Below, one piece after another: positions 17,806 to 27,849 of a stretch of 63,135 nucleotides of DNA. Location: positions 1 to 63,135 of the forward strand of contig JAJFIS010000018.1 of the NCBI GenBank assembly GCA_021774735.1, given 5' to 3'. Below the pieces are notes generated by a model that saw nothing but the letters and a program-made list of their open reading frames with translations, ran no database searches and was not told the DNA's origin. A program made the translations under genes and the position numbers. This DNA comes from Alphaproteobacteria bacterium (GTDB taxonomy: Bacteria > Pseudomonadota > Alphaproteobacteria > Sphingomonadales > Kordiimonadaceae). Numbering within the stretch: position 1 is the stretch's first letter; each line of letters starts with the position of its first letter.

Positions 17806-19131
17806 GTGACCAATGAAGCTTCCCTTGCTGCCAGCGATGAAATTTTAGCGCGGCTCGCTGCCCTGCATCCAAAATCCATCGACCTATCGCTGGGCCGACT
17901 GATGCGATTGCTTAAATCACTCGGCAATCCGCATAAAAAATTGCCCCCGGTAATTCATATCGCTGGTACCAATGGCAAAGGGTCCACCACTGCCACCATC
18001 AGGGCAATTGCCGAGGCCGCTGGCCACCGTGTGCATGTTTACACAAGCCCGCATTTGGTGCGCTTTAATGAACGCATTCGTTTGGCAGGAAGATTAATAG
18101 ACGGCGAACATTTAACGCAGCTTTTACTGGAAGTTGAAGCAGCCAACGCGGGTGAGGCAATCACCTTTTTCGAAGTAACCACCGCCGCTGCCCTGCTGGC
18201 TTTCTCACAGATACCGGCGGACTTATGTTTGCTTGAGGTTGGACTTGGAGGGCGCTTGGACGCCACCAATGTTATAGACGACCCCATCGCCACCATCATC
18301 ACCCCTGTTAGCTTTGACCACCAACAGTTTTTGGGGGATAGCATAGAGCTTATCGCCGCTGAAAAAGCTGGTATCCTCAAAAAAGGCATTCCGGTTGTCA
18401 TCGGTTCACAGCTGGGCGCTGCCCGTCAAATTATTATGCGGAAAGTCCGTGATATTGGTGCCAAAGCATACGCTTTTGACAAAGACTGGTCGGTCAAGCA
18501 AGAAGGCGATGTGATGGTCTATGAGGATAAACGCACCACATTAAAACTGCCGTCACCCATCCTGCCCGGTAACCATCAAATCATGAATGCCGGTATGGCC
18601 ATCGCGGCGCTCCGCTCACAGTCAAAACTTGCTATACCCAGTGCGGCTATCAAAGCGGGCCTTGGTTGGGTGCGCTGGCCCGCACGTTTGCAAGACTTGG
18701 CGGGTTCCCCCTTACATGCTTTGCTGCCAGATGGATCACAGCTATGGTTAGATGGTGGCCATAACCCGGCGGCGGCTGGAGTTCTGCGTAGCTTTCTGGT
18801 TGCCAATGTTGACCAAGAAACCCCCGTTAAACTGGTGCTGGCCATGATGGGGCCAAAAGACGCTGCCGGCTTTATTCGCCCCCTTGCCAACCTGCTGGAT
18901 GAAGTTATCGCGGTGCCTATTCCCGGCGAAGAGGGTGCCGCAGACCCGGGCTTTCTTGCCGCCACTGCCAGTGACATCGGCTTGCGCGGTGTTGTTGCGG
19001 CTACTATCTCGGCGGCGCTTGACCGCATCAAACTTGAAGCCGACCCTAAGCGTCCGCCTTTCGTGTTGATAGGTGGGTCCCTTTATTTAGCCGGAAATGC
19101 TCTGCGGGCAGCTGGCATTTTACCCGACTAA
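17806..19131 (+). CDS. folC: Folylpolyglutamate synthase / dihydrofolate synthase
   Basis: This 441-residue Mur-ligase-fold enzyme adds glutamate to dihydropteroate and to folates. The P-loop HIAGTNGKGSTTATI is near residue 50, followed by FFEVTTAAAL and VGLGGRLDATNV with the ATP/Mg site, and a C-terminal LDGGHNPAAA motif that binds substrate. Translation appears to begin with GTG at 17806, because no better ATG precedes the conserved N-terminus. It ends in a hairpin shared with the convergent trxA gene. Confidence 0.95.
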   Translation: MTNEASLAASDEILARLAALHPKSIDLSLGRLMRLLKSLGNPHKKLPPVIHIAGTNGKGSTTATIRAIAEAAGHRVHVYTSPHLVRFNERIRLAGRLIDGEHLTQLLLEVEAANAGEAITFFEVTTAAALLAFSQIPADLCLLEVGLGGRLDATNVIDDPIATIITPVSFDHQQFLGDSIELIAAEKAGILKKGIPVVIGSQLGAARQIIMRKVRDIGAKAYAFDKDWSVKQEGDVMVYEDKRTTLKLPSPILPGNHQIMNAGMAIAALRSQSKLAIPSAAIKAGLGWVRWPARLQDLAGSPLHALLPDGSQLWLDGGHNPAAAGVLRSFLVANVDQETPVKLVLAMMGPKDAAGFIRPLANLLDEVIAVPIPGEEGAADPGFLAATASDIGLRGVVAATISAALDRIKLEADPKRPPFVLIGGSLYLAGNALRAAGILPD

Positions 19132-19139
19132 GCAACAAA

Positions 19140-19165
19140 AAAGCGCCACCAAAAGGCAGCGCTTT
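19140..19165. terminator. Bidirectional terminator between folC and trxA
   Basis: AAAGCGC (19140-19146) pairs with GCGCTTT (19159-19165). Read on the minus strand the stem is followed by TTTTTTG-rich sequence, a good terminator for trxA. The plus-strand tail is weaker. Confidence 0.8.
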
Positions 19166-19187
19166 GTATTTCTTGCCGCAGCTCAGT

Positions 19188-19505
19188 TTAAATGCTGCTG
19201 TCTACCCATGCAGAAAGCTGCGCCTTAGGCTTAGCCCCCATGGTGGTCGCAACTGCCTCACCGCCCTTGAATATCAACAAGGTTGGGATCGAGCGCACAC
19301 CAAAACTGGTTGGGGTCTCAGGGTTGTCATCAATATTCATTTTGGCGATAACGATATCATCGCGCTCGGCTGAAATTTCCTCTAATACCGGACCAATCAT
19401 CTTACAGGGTCCACACCATTCAGCCCAAAAGTCCAACAGGACAGGCTTGTCATTATTTAAAACTTCGGCTTCAAAGTTTTCATCAGTTACTTGGATAATT
19501 GCCAT
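19188..19505 (-). CDS. trxA: Thioredoxin
   Basis: This 105-residue cytosolic disulfide reductase has the active site WCGPC at Cys31/Cys34, the buried Asp25 in LLDFWAEW, and the cis-Pro segment RSIPTLLIFK. Length and motifs match Trx1. It lies 139 nt downstream of addA, a spacing that leaves room for its own promoter, and ends in the shared terminator with folC. Confidence 0.97.
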   Translation of the reverse strand: MAIIQVTDENFEAEVLNNDKPVLLDFWAEWCGPCKMIGPVLEEISAERDDIVIAKMNIDDNPETPTSFGVRSIPTLLIFKGGEAVATTMGAKPKAQLSAWVDSSI

Positions 19506-19644
19506 GGGTCATTCTTTCTACTTATCACATTTATCTATAATATTTTGCTTGATCTTAACGTAAGTAGAGAGCCCGTCAGGGTCAAGGACCAAGGGTCAAA
19601 AGAATTTCTGAGGCTGATCATAAGGTAAAGTATGAATGCCGACG

Positions 19645-22600
19645 TTAGTGATAGCCATATTGGTCTAAGCTGGTGTCTGGCAGCGCCATTAAGGTCGCCG
19701 TGTCCGTCCAAAGCAGTGCTGACCGTATCCGGTGGTCAGGATATATTTGGCTAAGCACGGCGCGGTACAGGGCCATTTGGCGCAAATAAGCAGCATCAAC
19801 CTTGCCGACATCCGATGGCGGCGGACGATTCGTTTTATAGTCCACCACCAAAATTTCATTGTCACTCACACAAAGCCTGTCAATTTGACCGCTAATGACC
19901 GCGTCCCCAACCCGGCCCGTAATACTAACCTCAGCCTGGCTGCCCGGTGCGAACAAGGGGGCAAAGTTTTTATCGCCTAATATAGCCACTACTTCTTGCC
20001 ATATCTGCTCGGTTTCATCGGCGCTTAGCGATAGGCCAGTTTGCGATAAATACTTCAGGGCGCGCTTCTCTCGGTCGCTCAGGGCCACATCCGGCAGCCA
20101 TTGCAACAAGCTGTGGATGAGAAGCCCACGCCCATAGCGAATTTTATCATGGCTATGTTTCAAGGGACTGACCCCAAGAATTTCTTTGTCCAGCGGTTTA
20201 GACGGCGCTAAGGGTCGCGGCGGGTTTGGCTCTTCAGGCAAGTCTGCACTCAGCCAAGAGGGCAGTTCAAGTGTATCTTCACCAAATTCTTTAACCGTCG
20301 CCTCGGCCAGCACTGGCCGGGACTGCATCACCTCATAGCGGTATTTCGCCTCGGCAAGCTGGCTATACTCGGGCATGCGCTCGAAGCCTTGTTTGATCAA
20401 ATTATACCAGCAGTTTTCGCTAGTTTTATTTTTGGTCTCCCAGCCACAAACATAAAGCCGGTCCTCCGCCCGCGTCATCGCCACATAAAGAAGGCGCCGA
20501 TATTCAGCTTCAATCCGTGCCAGCTTATCGGCCTTAGCGTTATTGGTCGCGTCAATGGGATAGTCGGACAGGCCCCAAACCAACAAGGGCGCGTCTCCAC
20601 TTCCCCCGTCTAATTGGTGCAAACGATCCCGGTTTCTGTCTACCCTGACGCTATCGGGCAGATAAACTATCGGGGCCTGCAAGCCCTTGGCGCTATGAAC
20701 GGTAAGAACCCGAACCTTGTCACCTGCCGCTTCCAAGTCGCGCTTAATATCAAGATTGGAGCGCTCTATTTGGGCCAAAAACGCTTGCAGAGAAGCGACA
20801 TTATCTTTTTCAAAAGCGATGGCCTCCCCCAAAAAGGCGTCCAAAACATCGGCAATTTCATTCCCCAAGCGCCCTGCAAGCTTTTGTCGCCCGTGCATTT
20901 TTCCCAAAATATGACTGAAAAACTCGAAGGGCTGCATATAGTCGGCAATTTGCAATATCTGATGGGTAAAATCCCAAGCTTCGCTATAATTTGGCTCAGC
21001 TCTTCTCGCGGACAGGGCTTCATAGAGCGTGCCAGAGCGACCGTGGGCAAGCTCAAACAGGCTTTCTTCATCCATGGAAATAAAGGGGCTCTTTAGCAGT
21101 TCCGCGAGGGCTAAATCATCGCCCGTTTGCAAGACAAAATGCCCAAGGCAAATAAGGTCCATCACCGGCAATTCTTCGGCCAGCTTCATCCGGTCCCGCC
21201 CTGCTACAGCCACACCGCGTGACTTTAAGGCACGCTCTAAGAACTCGACAAAGTCAGACCGCCTTTGCACCAAAATCATAATGTCGCCCGGCAAAATAGC
21301 GCGGCCCCGGGCGGTCAAAAGCTCCTTCGCGTCGATCATCTCGGCGATATGGTCTGCTATCTCGTCGGCCAAGCGCATGGCAGCATCTTCGCCGCGCTCT
21401 TGCACCAAGGGTGGTTCCCACGGGGCATAAGATGGCTTCACTCCCGGGCTTTGCAGGGGCCATATTTCCACCAATCCCCCGGCGCCCGAGCGGCTATATT
21501 CATGCTGTACGTCTTCCAAGTCACTTGTTAGGCCTTTGCAGGCAGCACCGTCTTTGTGGAAAGTGGCATCAACCAGATCTAGCACGGCCTTGCCCGAGCG
21601 GAAGGAAAGGTTGAGCGGTATTTTTTCAGCAGGCGCACCTATTTTTGCTGCTCCGGTGAATATTTCATCCCGAGCATCGGTGAAGCAAGTAGGGTCCGAC
21701 CCCTGAAAGCTAAAAATGGATTGCTTGGCATCCCCGACCGCGAAAACCGTGCGTAGTTTTTCCACGTCACCACTGAAAAACTCATGGGCCAGCGTTTTAA
21801 TAACCGTCCACTGGGCGTCATTGGTGTCTTGTGCTTCATCGACCAAAATATGGTCAATGTTTGTGTCGAGCTTAAACAGCACCCACGGTGCCACCATGTC
21901 GCCCGCCAACAGTTTAACAGTATGGTTGATCATGTCATCGAAATCTAATTTACCGCTGATGCGTTTGGTGGTGCTGTAATGCCTTGTCTGCGCCAGTGCC
22001 AGCGCCATTAAAGCACTGGTTGCCTCGGCCACTTGGGCTCTAGCGATCAAATCCACCGCAACCATCATTTCTTCCTGCAGGGCCAACAATTTGTCTTTAG
22101 TGCCCGGCGCGCCCTTTTCCACCGCTTTGGTCGCCAGCGAGCTTGGTTGTTTAGGTGCGTGCTTTTGGGTGAAAAAGATGCCCTTCAGCGCTCTAAAATG
22201 CCCTGCGCCCGCATCATCACCCGCTGCGGTGAAATCGAGCAATGTCTGGCCGCGCTCATGGTCTTTTGCGCTGCCAAATTGCTGCAAAGCCAAACCGCTT
22301 TGGCGCATGTTATCACCGGCGCGTTGTAAGTTTCTAAGCGATGTCACCAGTGCTTTATCGCTGGTCATGCCCTCCGGCAAGTTAAGCCGCTGCCATAGGG
22401 CCACGGCCATTTGCCCTTCACTGCGGTAATAGTTCACAGCTTTGGACAGGTTACTGCGCTGAAAATCAAGCTCGCTCACCAATTCGTCAAAAGTGCCCTC
22501 CGTCACCTTTGTTGCGACTTTAACAAGGGCGGAGCGCAAGCCCTCATGGCCCAATGATTGCTTGCCCGCGGGCCTGCTATCATCCAGCATTAAATCCCGA

Positions 22601-23076
22601 GCGCGGCGCATCAGAGATTTTGCCGCAGTTTCGTCCAAGGCTTCAAAACCCGGCTCCAAAGCTGCCTCAAGCGGAAACCGCCCGAGCAAGGATTGGCAAA
22701 AGCTGTGGAAGGTCAAAATCTGCAAGCCACCGGGCAATTCCAAAACTTCTGCAAATAATTGCCGAGCTTTTTTAAGGCCGCCTTCATCTAGCTTTTCACC
22801 GGTGCGGCGCAGAACTTCTTCTCGCAAATCCTGATCGTTCAAGCGCACCCAAGTGCCCAGCTCTTTGAAAATGCGCGTTTTCATTTCCGCCGCCGCCGCT
22901 TTGGTGAAGGTCAAACAAAGCAAGCTGCCCGGGCTTGAGCCCGTTAGCATCAAGCGCAATACCCGCGCCGTTAAAACATGGGTCTTGCCGGTGCCCGCAC
23001 TGGCCCCAACCCATGCGGTTAGGTCGGGCATCGTTGCCCGGGCTTGCAGTTTAGTCATCTCGGGTTTAGCTGTCAT
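19645..23076 (-). CDS. addA: Double-strand break repair helicase AddA
   Basis: This 1143-residue helicase-nuclease is the partner of AddB in processing double-strand ends for RecA, taking the place of RecBCD. Visible are Walker A GASAGTGKT at 24-32, motif II HILVDEAQDTNDAQW, the late UvrD motif VLTVHSAKGLQAPIVYLPD, and a C-terminal RecB-like nuclease with ILVVDYKTNRPPP. The gene overlaps the end of addB by 11 nt. Alphaproteobacterial AddA proteins are of this length. Confidence 0.96.
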   Translation of the reverse strand: MTAKPEMTKLQARATMPDLTAWVGASAGTGKTHVLTARVLRLMLTGSSPGSLLCLTFTKAAAAEMKTRIFKELGTWVRLNDQDLREEVLRRTGEKLDEGGLKKARQLFAEVLELPGGLQILTFHSFCQSLLGRFPLEAALEPGFEALDETAAKSLMRRARDLMLDDSRPAGKQSLGHEGLRSALVKVATKVTEGTFDELVSELDFQRSNLSKAVNYYRSEGQMAVALWQRLNLPEGMTSDKALVTSLRNLQRAGDNMRQSGLALQQFGSAKDHERGQTLLDFTAAGDDAGAGHFRALKGIFFTQKHAPKQPSSLATKAVEKGAPGTKDKLLALQEEMMVAVDLIARAQVAEATSALMALALAQTRHYSTTKRISGKLDFDDMINHTVKLLAGDMVAPWVLFKLDTNIDHILVDEAQDTNDAQWTVIKTLAHEFFSGDVEKLRTVFAVGDAKQSIFSFQGSDPTCFTDARDEIFTGAAKIGAPAEKIPLNLSFRSGKAVLDLVDATFHKDGAACKGLTSDLEDVQHEYSRSGAGGLVEIWPLQSPGVKPSYAPWEPPLVQERGEDAAMRLADEIADHIAEMIDAKELLTARGRAILPGDIMILVQRRSDFVEFLERALKSRGVAVAGRDRMKLAEELPVMDLICLGHFVLQTGDDLALAELLKSPFISMDEESLFELAHGRSGTLYEALSARRAEPNYSEAWDFTHQILQIADYMQPFEFFSHILGKMHGRQKLAGRLGNEIADVLDAFLGEAIAFEKDNVASLQAFLAQIERSNLDIKRDLEAAGDKVRVLTVHSAKGLQAPIVYLPDSVRVDRNRDRLHQLDGGSGDAPLLVWGLSDYPIDATNNAKADKLARIEAEYRRLLYVAMTRAEDRLYVCGWETKNKTSENCWYNLIKQGFERMPEYSQLAEAKYRYEVMQSRPVLAEATVKEFGEDTLELPSWLSADLPEEPNPPRPLAPSKPLDKEILGVSPLKHSHDKIRYGRGLLIHSLLQWLPDVALSDREKRALKYLSQTGLSLSADETEQIWQEVVAILGDKNFAPLFAPGSQAEVSITGRVGDAVISGQIDRLCVSDNEILVVDYKTNRPPPSDVGKVDAAYLRQMALYRAVLSQIYPDHRIRSALLWTDTATLMALPDTSLDQYGYH

Positions 23077-26000
23077 TGCTGTCCCCTTTACTTACCAAAT
23101 TGATATCATCATTGTCCCACGGAATATTTTGCCATTCTTTCACCCGGGCTAACTGGTTATAGTCGCCGTAACCCGTGTGGGCTGGCCTCGGGTTGGAAAG
23201 ATAGGGGGTCTCAGGCTGATTAAACTGCGTGATAAGCTCCGTTAAGCCGCTAATAGCCTCTTCAATAACGGTCGAAACATCCACAGGCTTTATTGGCTCA
23301 GAGCGCTTGGCGACCTCATTACCGCCTGATAGTTTCCAAAAGACCAAAGCCTCAACCATCCCCGCGTCAAGGTCCTCAAAAGCACCCGCTTCAGCTAACC
23401 AGCCTTCCAGCGGCAACTGGGGGGCAAAGCCCGCTTTCATCTGGGGCATTTTCGGTGGTTCGCCGGTTTTATAATCGATAATTTCATAAGCATCGCTGGC
23501 AATATTGCGGTCAATGCGGTCCGCCGTGGCAGACAAGGTAAAGTCAGTGCCCGGCAGCACCGCGCGGGCCTTCGCTTCGATCCCATCGGGGCTAAACTTG
23601 CCGTCTCGTGCCTCCAAATGACCAATGAACCATCCGGCGATGGCTTCAAAGCGAGGCCACCAAAAAGCATAAACCGCGGGCTCGTTGATGATGTCAGCAA
23701 ATACACGCCTGCCGATGGCCAAAAGCCGCGCTTTACCAACGGAGCCTTTTTGGCTGCCCTCCTCAATTAAAAACAGCTCTAACGCCTTGTGGATTAAAGT
23801 GCCCTTTTGCGCCGCACTAGGTTGGTCGTCCACGGGATCTAATTTCCTAAGACCCAAAATATGCCTTGCATAGAGGCCGTACGGGTCCTTCATCCAGGCT
23901 TCGACCTGGGTTACTGATAGTTTTGTCGGTCTTGCATGAACCGGTGGTTTTGCCCTTGGTGGCTTAACGGGTTTAGGGGACGCTTGCCAATCAGCGAGGG
24001 TTGACCAATTTAAATATCGTTCCGCGCTCGGCGGCAATTTGCCAATCGCCGCTTCCAGCCTGAAAAGCCAACGGCTGGCCACTGTCGGACTACCGTCAAC
24101 CTTTGCGCTGCGGGTTAAAATAACCTCAGGCGCTGATGCGGCTTGGATAAAGTCATGGGCAGATTGCCCGACCCTTTGCTCATGGTCTGGCAAGCCAAAA
24201 GCCGCGCGCATAGGCCGGTTCATCCAAGGGTCCACCGCGCTTTCTGGTGGCCATGTACCTTCATTCAAACCACCAAGGATCATCAAGTCCGCCCGTTGCA
24301 TCCGGGCTTCCAGCGGCCCCCAAATATGCAGCCGTGGGTGCTGACCCCATGTAGGCCGCACCGTGGCACCCACCAGTAAAGCATCAAAAAAGGCGGGATA
24401 TTCACTTGGGCCCAGCGAGGCAAAGTCAGCGGCGTTAGATAAGAGATTACGCAGGAAATCTGCCAGCGTCCTACCATCGTCTCCGCGCCATAAATGCTCG
24501 GAACTGGTTAGGCTTTCTGCGACCGCGATATGGGCTTCAAGCAATGCTTTAAAGCTATTTTCGCCTGCACTAAACAGCTTCTCTAAAGGCTCTAGGGTGT
24601 CGATGATTGCGCCTATATGTTTTGCTGCAGATTTAGAAAATTTTCCTTCTTTCTGTCTCTGCCCAATCAATTCCCTTAAGGGCGATGACCCGGGTGGTGG
24701 TTTTGACCCCCGCAGTAATTTACGGTCCAATGTCCTAACGCTTGCTAGATAAGCTGCTCGGTCCCCCGCCTTTATCAGTGGATGCTGCATCAAGGCCAGC
24801 AGAGCAACGGGGGCAAATTTTTGCTCCACAGCAGTTACAATCAACCGTAATAAGCGGGCAGGCGGCGTGCCTGATAGCGGCACACCAGCGGAATCGTCCA
24901 GAGCAATATCAAACTGGCCAAGAGCAGCTTGCACATAGCGGCCCAATTGCCTGTCTGCGGTTACCAGAGCCGCCGTTTTATGGGGTGTTTCCAAACATTC
25001 GCGCATCATCATGGCAATGGAGGCAGCCTCAGCGCGGCGCCCCGGGGCAACAAGCATCTGAAGCCCTTGATAGCCGCTCATTATCGCTTCTTGGTCCAGT
25101 TCATTACTGCCCCAGATGTCGCTTACGCTCGCCGGAACCACCGCGTGAGAAAAGAGCTTAACGCGTTCTTGCAAGGCTGTCTGGCTGTCTGGATTATCAT
25201 CATTACTATCCTGCAAGATATTTATGTCACTGCGGCTCAAGTTAAAGTCTTGCAATAATTGCTTCAATGTCCATTGCGGATGGCTGGGAGCAACAGCTTG
25301 CCATCCTGCGTCGTCCATATCTGTATCCAAACCCGGCAAGATAACCAAACCGTCCTTCATCCCCGCAACCACTTGCAATAGCCTGCGCGTGGCGGGCATC
25401 GAACCGGTCGAGCCAGCAGCAATAACCCGACCTTTAGGTGGCCTTTCTCGCCACAGTCCCGCCATTGCATCTAAGCTGCGCCGCCTATGTTCAGCTGGGT
25501 TTGTCTGGCCCAAAGTCACTAGTATTTTAGGCCATTCTTCGGTGATGATTTTCAAGAAATTCAATGTCACTTGCCAGTGATCAGCAAACTCTTCGGCGAC
25601 TAGGTTTTCCAGTGCACCGTAAGCCACCTCAGCGCTTTCGCACTGGTCCATAAACCGCGCAAGCGCAGCCGCAAGTCGCCATGCCTGCGCCCGGGAGAGT
25701 TTATCACCTTTGGTGTGCAAGCCCCAGCGGCTTACCAAATTAGACAGCATGGCTTGCCGCTTCATAGCGTCTATAGCTGGTGGCAGTTGATCAGTGCTCT
25801 CCGAAATATCTAGCTCCAGCCCTTGCAAGGCTAGCTCTTCCATATCCACATCACCAATGGGCCGCATCAAAGGTAAAACCGTCGCAGCCCCTTTTGTTTG
25901 CCGCAGGAAAGCTTCCCGCAGGGCCCGAACTGCTCGCCGATTTGGCACCAATATTGTATCTTGTAAAAGCCCGGCAGGGTCGGCTTTATGGGCCGCAATA

Positions 26001-26089
26001 ATATGGGAAGCAACCGTATCGACAAAGGATAAATGCGGTGGCACCGTCGCGACCTTTAGGCTGGTAGTGGCCGGGTCCATGTTCATCAC
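23066..26089 (-). CDS. addB: Double-strand break repair protein AddB
   Basis: This 1007-residue AddB subunit has an inactivated helicase fold in its first half, expected to read Chi-like sequences, and a C-terminal PD-(D/E)XK nuclease with YEIIDYKTGEPPKMP. The N-terminal Walker-type motif of Bacillus AddB is not visible, as is usual for the alphaproteobacterial type. It starts with GTG at 26089, overlapping the upstream fused kinase/transferase gene by 4 nt (GTGA); an ATG at 26086 is an alternative. It is operonic with addA. Confidence 0.94.
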   Translation of the reverse strand: MMNMDPATTSLKVATVPPHLSFVDTVASHIIAAHKADPAGLLQDTILVPNRRAVRALREAFLRQTKGAATVLPLMRPIGDVDMEELALQGLELDISESTDQLPPAIDAMKRQAMLSNLVSRWGLHTKGDKLSRAQAWRLAAALARFMDQCESAEVAYGALENLVAEEFADHWQVTLNFLKIITEEWPKILVTLGQTNPAEHRRRSLDAMAGLWRERPPKGRVIAAGSTGSMPATRRLLQVVAGMKDGLVILPGLDTDMDDAGWQAVAPSHPQWTLKQLLQDFNLSRSDINILQDSNDDNPDSQTALQERVKLFSHAVVPASVSDIWGSNELDQEAIMSGYQGLQMLVAPGRRAEAASIAMMMRECLETPHKTAALVTADRQLGRYVQAALGQFDIALDDSAGVPLSGTPPARLLRLIVTAVEQKFAPVALLALMQHPLIKAGDRAAYLASVRTLDRKLLRGSKPPPGSSPLRELIGQRQKEGKFSKSAAKHIGAIIDTLEPLEKLFSAGENSFKALLEAHIAVAESLTSSEHLWRGDDGRTLADFLRNLLSNAADFASLGPSEYPAFFDALLVGATVRPTWGQHPRLHIWGPLEARMQRADLMILGGLNEGTWPPESAVDPWMNRPMRAAFGLPDHEQRVGQSAHDFIQAASAPEVILTRSAKVDGSPTVASRWLFRLEAAIGKLPPSAERYLNWSTLADWQASPKPVKPPRAKPPVHARPTKLSVTQVEAWMKDPYGLYARHILGLRKLDPVDDQPSAAQKGTLIHKALELFLIEEGSQKGSVGKARLLAIGRRVFADIINEPAVYAFWWPRFEAIAGWFIGHLEARDGKFSPDGIEAKARAVLPGTDFTLSATADRIDRNIASDAYEIIDYKTGEPPKMPQMKAGFAPQLPLEGWLAEAGAFEDLDAGMVEALVFWKLSGGNEVAKRSEPIKPVDVSTVIEEAISGLTELITQFNQPETPYLSNPRPAHTGYGDYNQLARVKEWQNIPWDNDDINLVSKGDSNDS

Positions 26090-27849
26090 CTATGCCCCAA
26101 ATTCGTCAATATTCTTTCCGCTTCAACAACCGCTTCTGGTGTGCCCACATGCAGCCAGATGCCATCATGAATAAGGCCGTATAGCCTGCCAGCTTTAGCG
26201 GCATCCCGGAAATGACGACGGCGTGACCAACTTGCGATGGGATAGTGCCTTAAAGCTTCCCGGCGGATCATTTGTACGGCACCAAAAACATAAGGGGCAT
26301 TGGGTCTATCGCCGCGCGGCGTTACCCGGCCTTTTTCATCCATGTAAAAATCGCCAACACCGTCATAGCCCACGGCCTTTTCCACTGGCACTAACAATAA
26401 TAGCCCATCCATTGTTATGGGGTCAAAAGCCATCTGGAGACGCTTTATTGTGGAGCCACTTGGCCCATCGACCCATATGATATCGCTATTGATGGCAAGA
26501 AAGCTCTCATCCAAAAGACCCAAAGCTTTGCGAACACCCCCACCGGTTTCCAGCAGTTCCGCGCGCTCGTCAGAAACATAGATATCGGGTCCGCCGGGTC
26601 TATGGGAGATATGCTGCTCTATCTGATCCGCCAGATGGTGAACATTGACCACAGCAGCTTCAATCCCCGCTTTGGCTAGATGATCCAGTGCTCGGTCAAG
26701 CATGTTGCGCCCGGCCACTTCAACCAAGGGCTTGGGCAATGTTGCGGACATATCCCCCATGCGGGTGCCCTTGCCGGCGGCCAATAACATGGCACCCGCG
26801 CTCATTTCTTCACTGGCGCGCGTAAAGCAGTCCCGCATTTCTCCGCTGTCTGGTACCAAGTTTCGCATATCTTCGGGTATCCAGCGCTCCAACCAACTTT
26901 TAAGCGGGGCCATGGATGGACTGTCTAAACAGCGCTCGATATAGCCCCAAACCCGTGGCATCATCGCTAAATAGTCCGCGCGGCCATCACGCAGCCACAG
27001 GCGGGCAAAGACCCCCAGTATTTTAAAGTTTCGCTGGGCATTCATCCGGTCATAATCATCCATAAAGTCTGCGAGGTCTAGGGCCCCACCGCCTTGAATG
27101 AAACGATCAATCATCGAACTTTCCAACGCCTTTGACACATCCCTGCGGGCATCCTGCAAAAGCGACACAAGGTCATAAGCAGGATGACCCTTGAGCGCGT
27201 CTTGATAGTCGAGCAAGCCGACCTTTTCATCACCTGACCGCGCCGGTAACCACAGCAAATTTTCCGCGTGATAATCCCTGAGCACAGGCACCATTGGCCT
27301 AATGTCCATTTGGTCAATTATGGCCAACGCCACTTGCTTAAACTCTCGCTGAGCTGCGATAAGCGCGCTGCCAGATAACATACCCGGTAGCCACCAAACA
27401 CTAAATTGCAGCATTTCTTGTGCTAATACCGGGGCATTATAAGCCGCTAATCTGTGATTAAAACTTGCCCTGTCATGCACAAGCTTAAGCAAAATTTCCA
27501 CCGCTGCTGTATATAATTCCTCTTCCATATGACCGGCGTTTTGGAGAACGCTTTTATAAAGACCATCACCCAGATCTTCCAGCAATATCAAACCGAGGTC
27601 TATATCCTGCGCAAGAATAGTTGGAGCGCTTAAACCCATCGACTTTAAGGCGGCAGTAACATCCAAAAAGGGACGAATATCTTGCGGCGGCGGGGCATCC
27701 ATCAAGATCGCTTTACCCTTGCCCCTTGCTAGTCGCGTATACACCCTAGGTGATGCATCCCCCACGAGTTTGGTTATGCCTGCATTGGCCCAGCCATTTT
27801 GACCCAGAAAATTTTGAATTTTCTCACTGCGCGGCGCTTCCCCCATCAT
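26086..27849 (-). CDS. Fused sugar kinase (AmgK-like) and nucleotidyltransferase (MurU-like)
   Basis: This 587-residue protein joins two enzymes usually encoded separately. Residues 1 to about 340 form an aminoglycoside-phosphotransferase-fold kinase, with the catalytic loop LRDYHAENLLWLP and the metal site GLLDYQDAL. Residues 349-587 form a sugar-1-phosphate nucleotidyltransferase with LLAAGKGTRMGDMSATLPKP and FLAINSDIIWVDGP. In Pseudomonas, AmgK and MurU turn recycled MurNAc into UDP-MurNAc, bypassing fosfomycin-sensitive MurA. An internal ATG at 26805 has only a weak ribosome site, so a single protein is likely. The start is uncertain: GTG at 27858, ATG at 27849 (overlapping the tsaE stop) or ATG at 27846. 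The join should be checked for a sequencing error. Confidence 0.85.
   Translation of the reverse strand: MMGEAPRSEKIQNFLGQNGWANAGITKLVGDASPRVYTRLARGKGKAILMDAPPPQDIRPFLDVTAALKSMGLSAPTILAQDIDLGLILLEDLGDGLYKSVLQNAGHMEEELYTAAVEILLKLVHDRASFNHRLAAYNAPVLAQEMLQFSVWWLPGMLSGSALIAAQREFKQVALAIIDQMDIRPMVPVLRDYHAENLLWLPARSGDEKVGLLDYQDALKGHPAYDLVSLLQDARRDVSKALESSMIDRFIQGGGALDLADFMDDYDRMNAQRNFKILGVFARLWLRDGRADYLAMMPRVWGYIERCLDSPSMAPLKSWLERWIPEDMRNLVPDSGEMRDCFTRASEEMSAGAMLLAAGKGTRMGDMSATLPKPLVEVAGRNMLDRALDHLAKAGIEAAVVNVHHLADQIEQHISHRPGGPDIYVSDERAELLETGGGVRKALGLLDESFLAINSDIIWVDGPSGSTIKRLQMAFDPITMDGLLLLVPVEKAVGYDGVGDFYMDEKGRVTPRGDRPNAPYVFGAVQMIRREALRHYPIASWSRRRHFRDAAKAGRLYGLIHDGIWLHVGTPEAVVEAERILTNLGHR

Noticed and set aside
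20389-22834. Many open frames opposite addA and addB
   Set aside because: They are shadows of long, well-supported genes, with no motifs or ribosome sites of their own.
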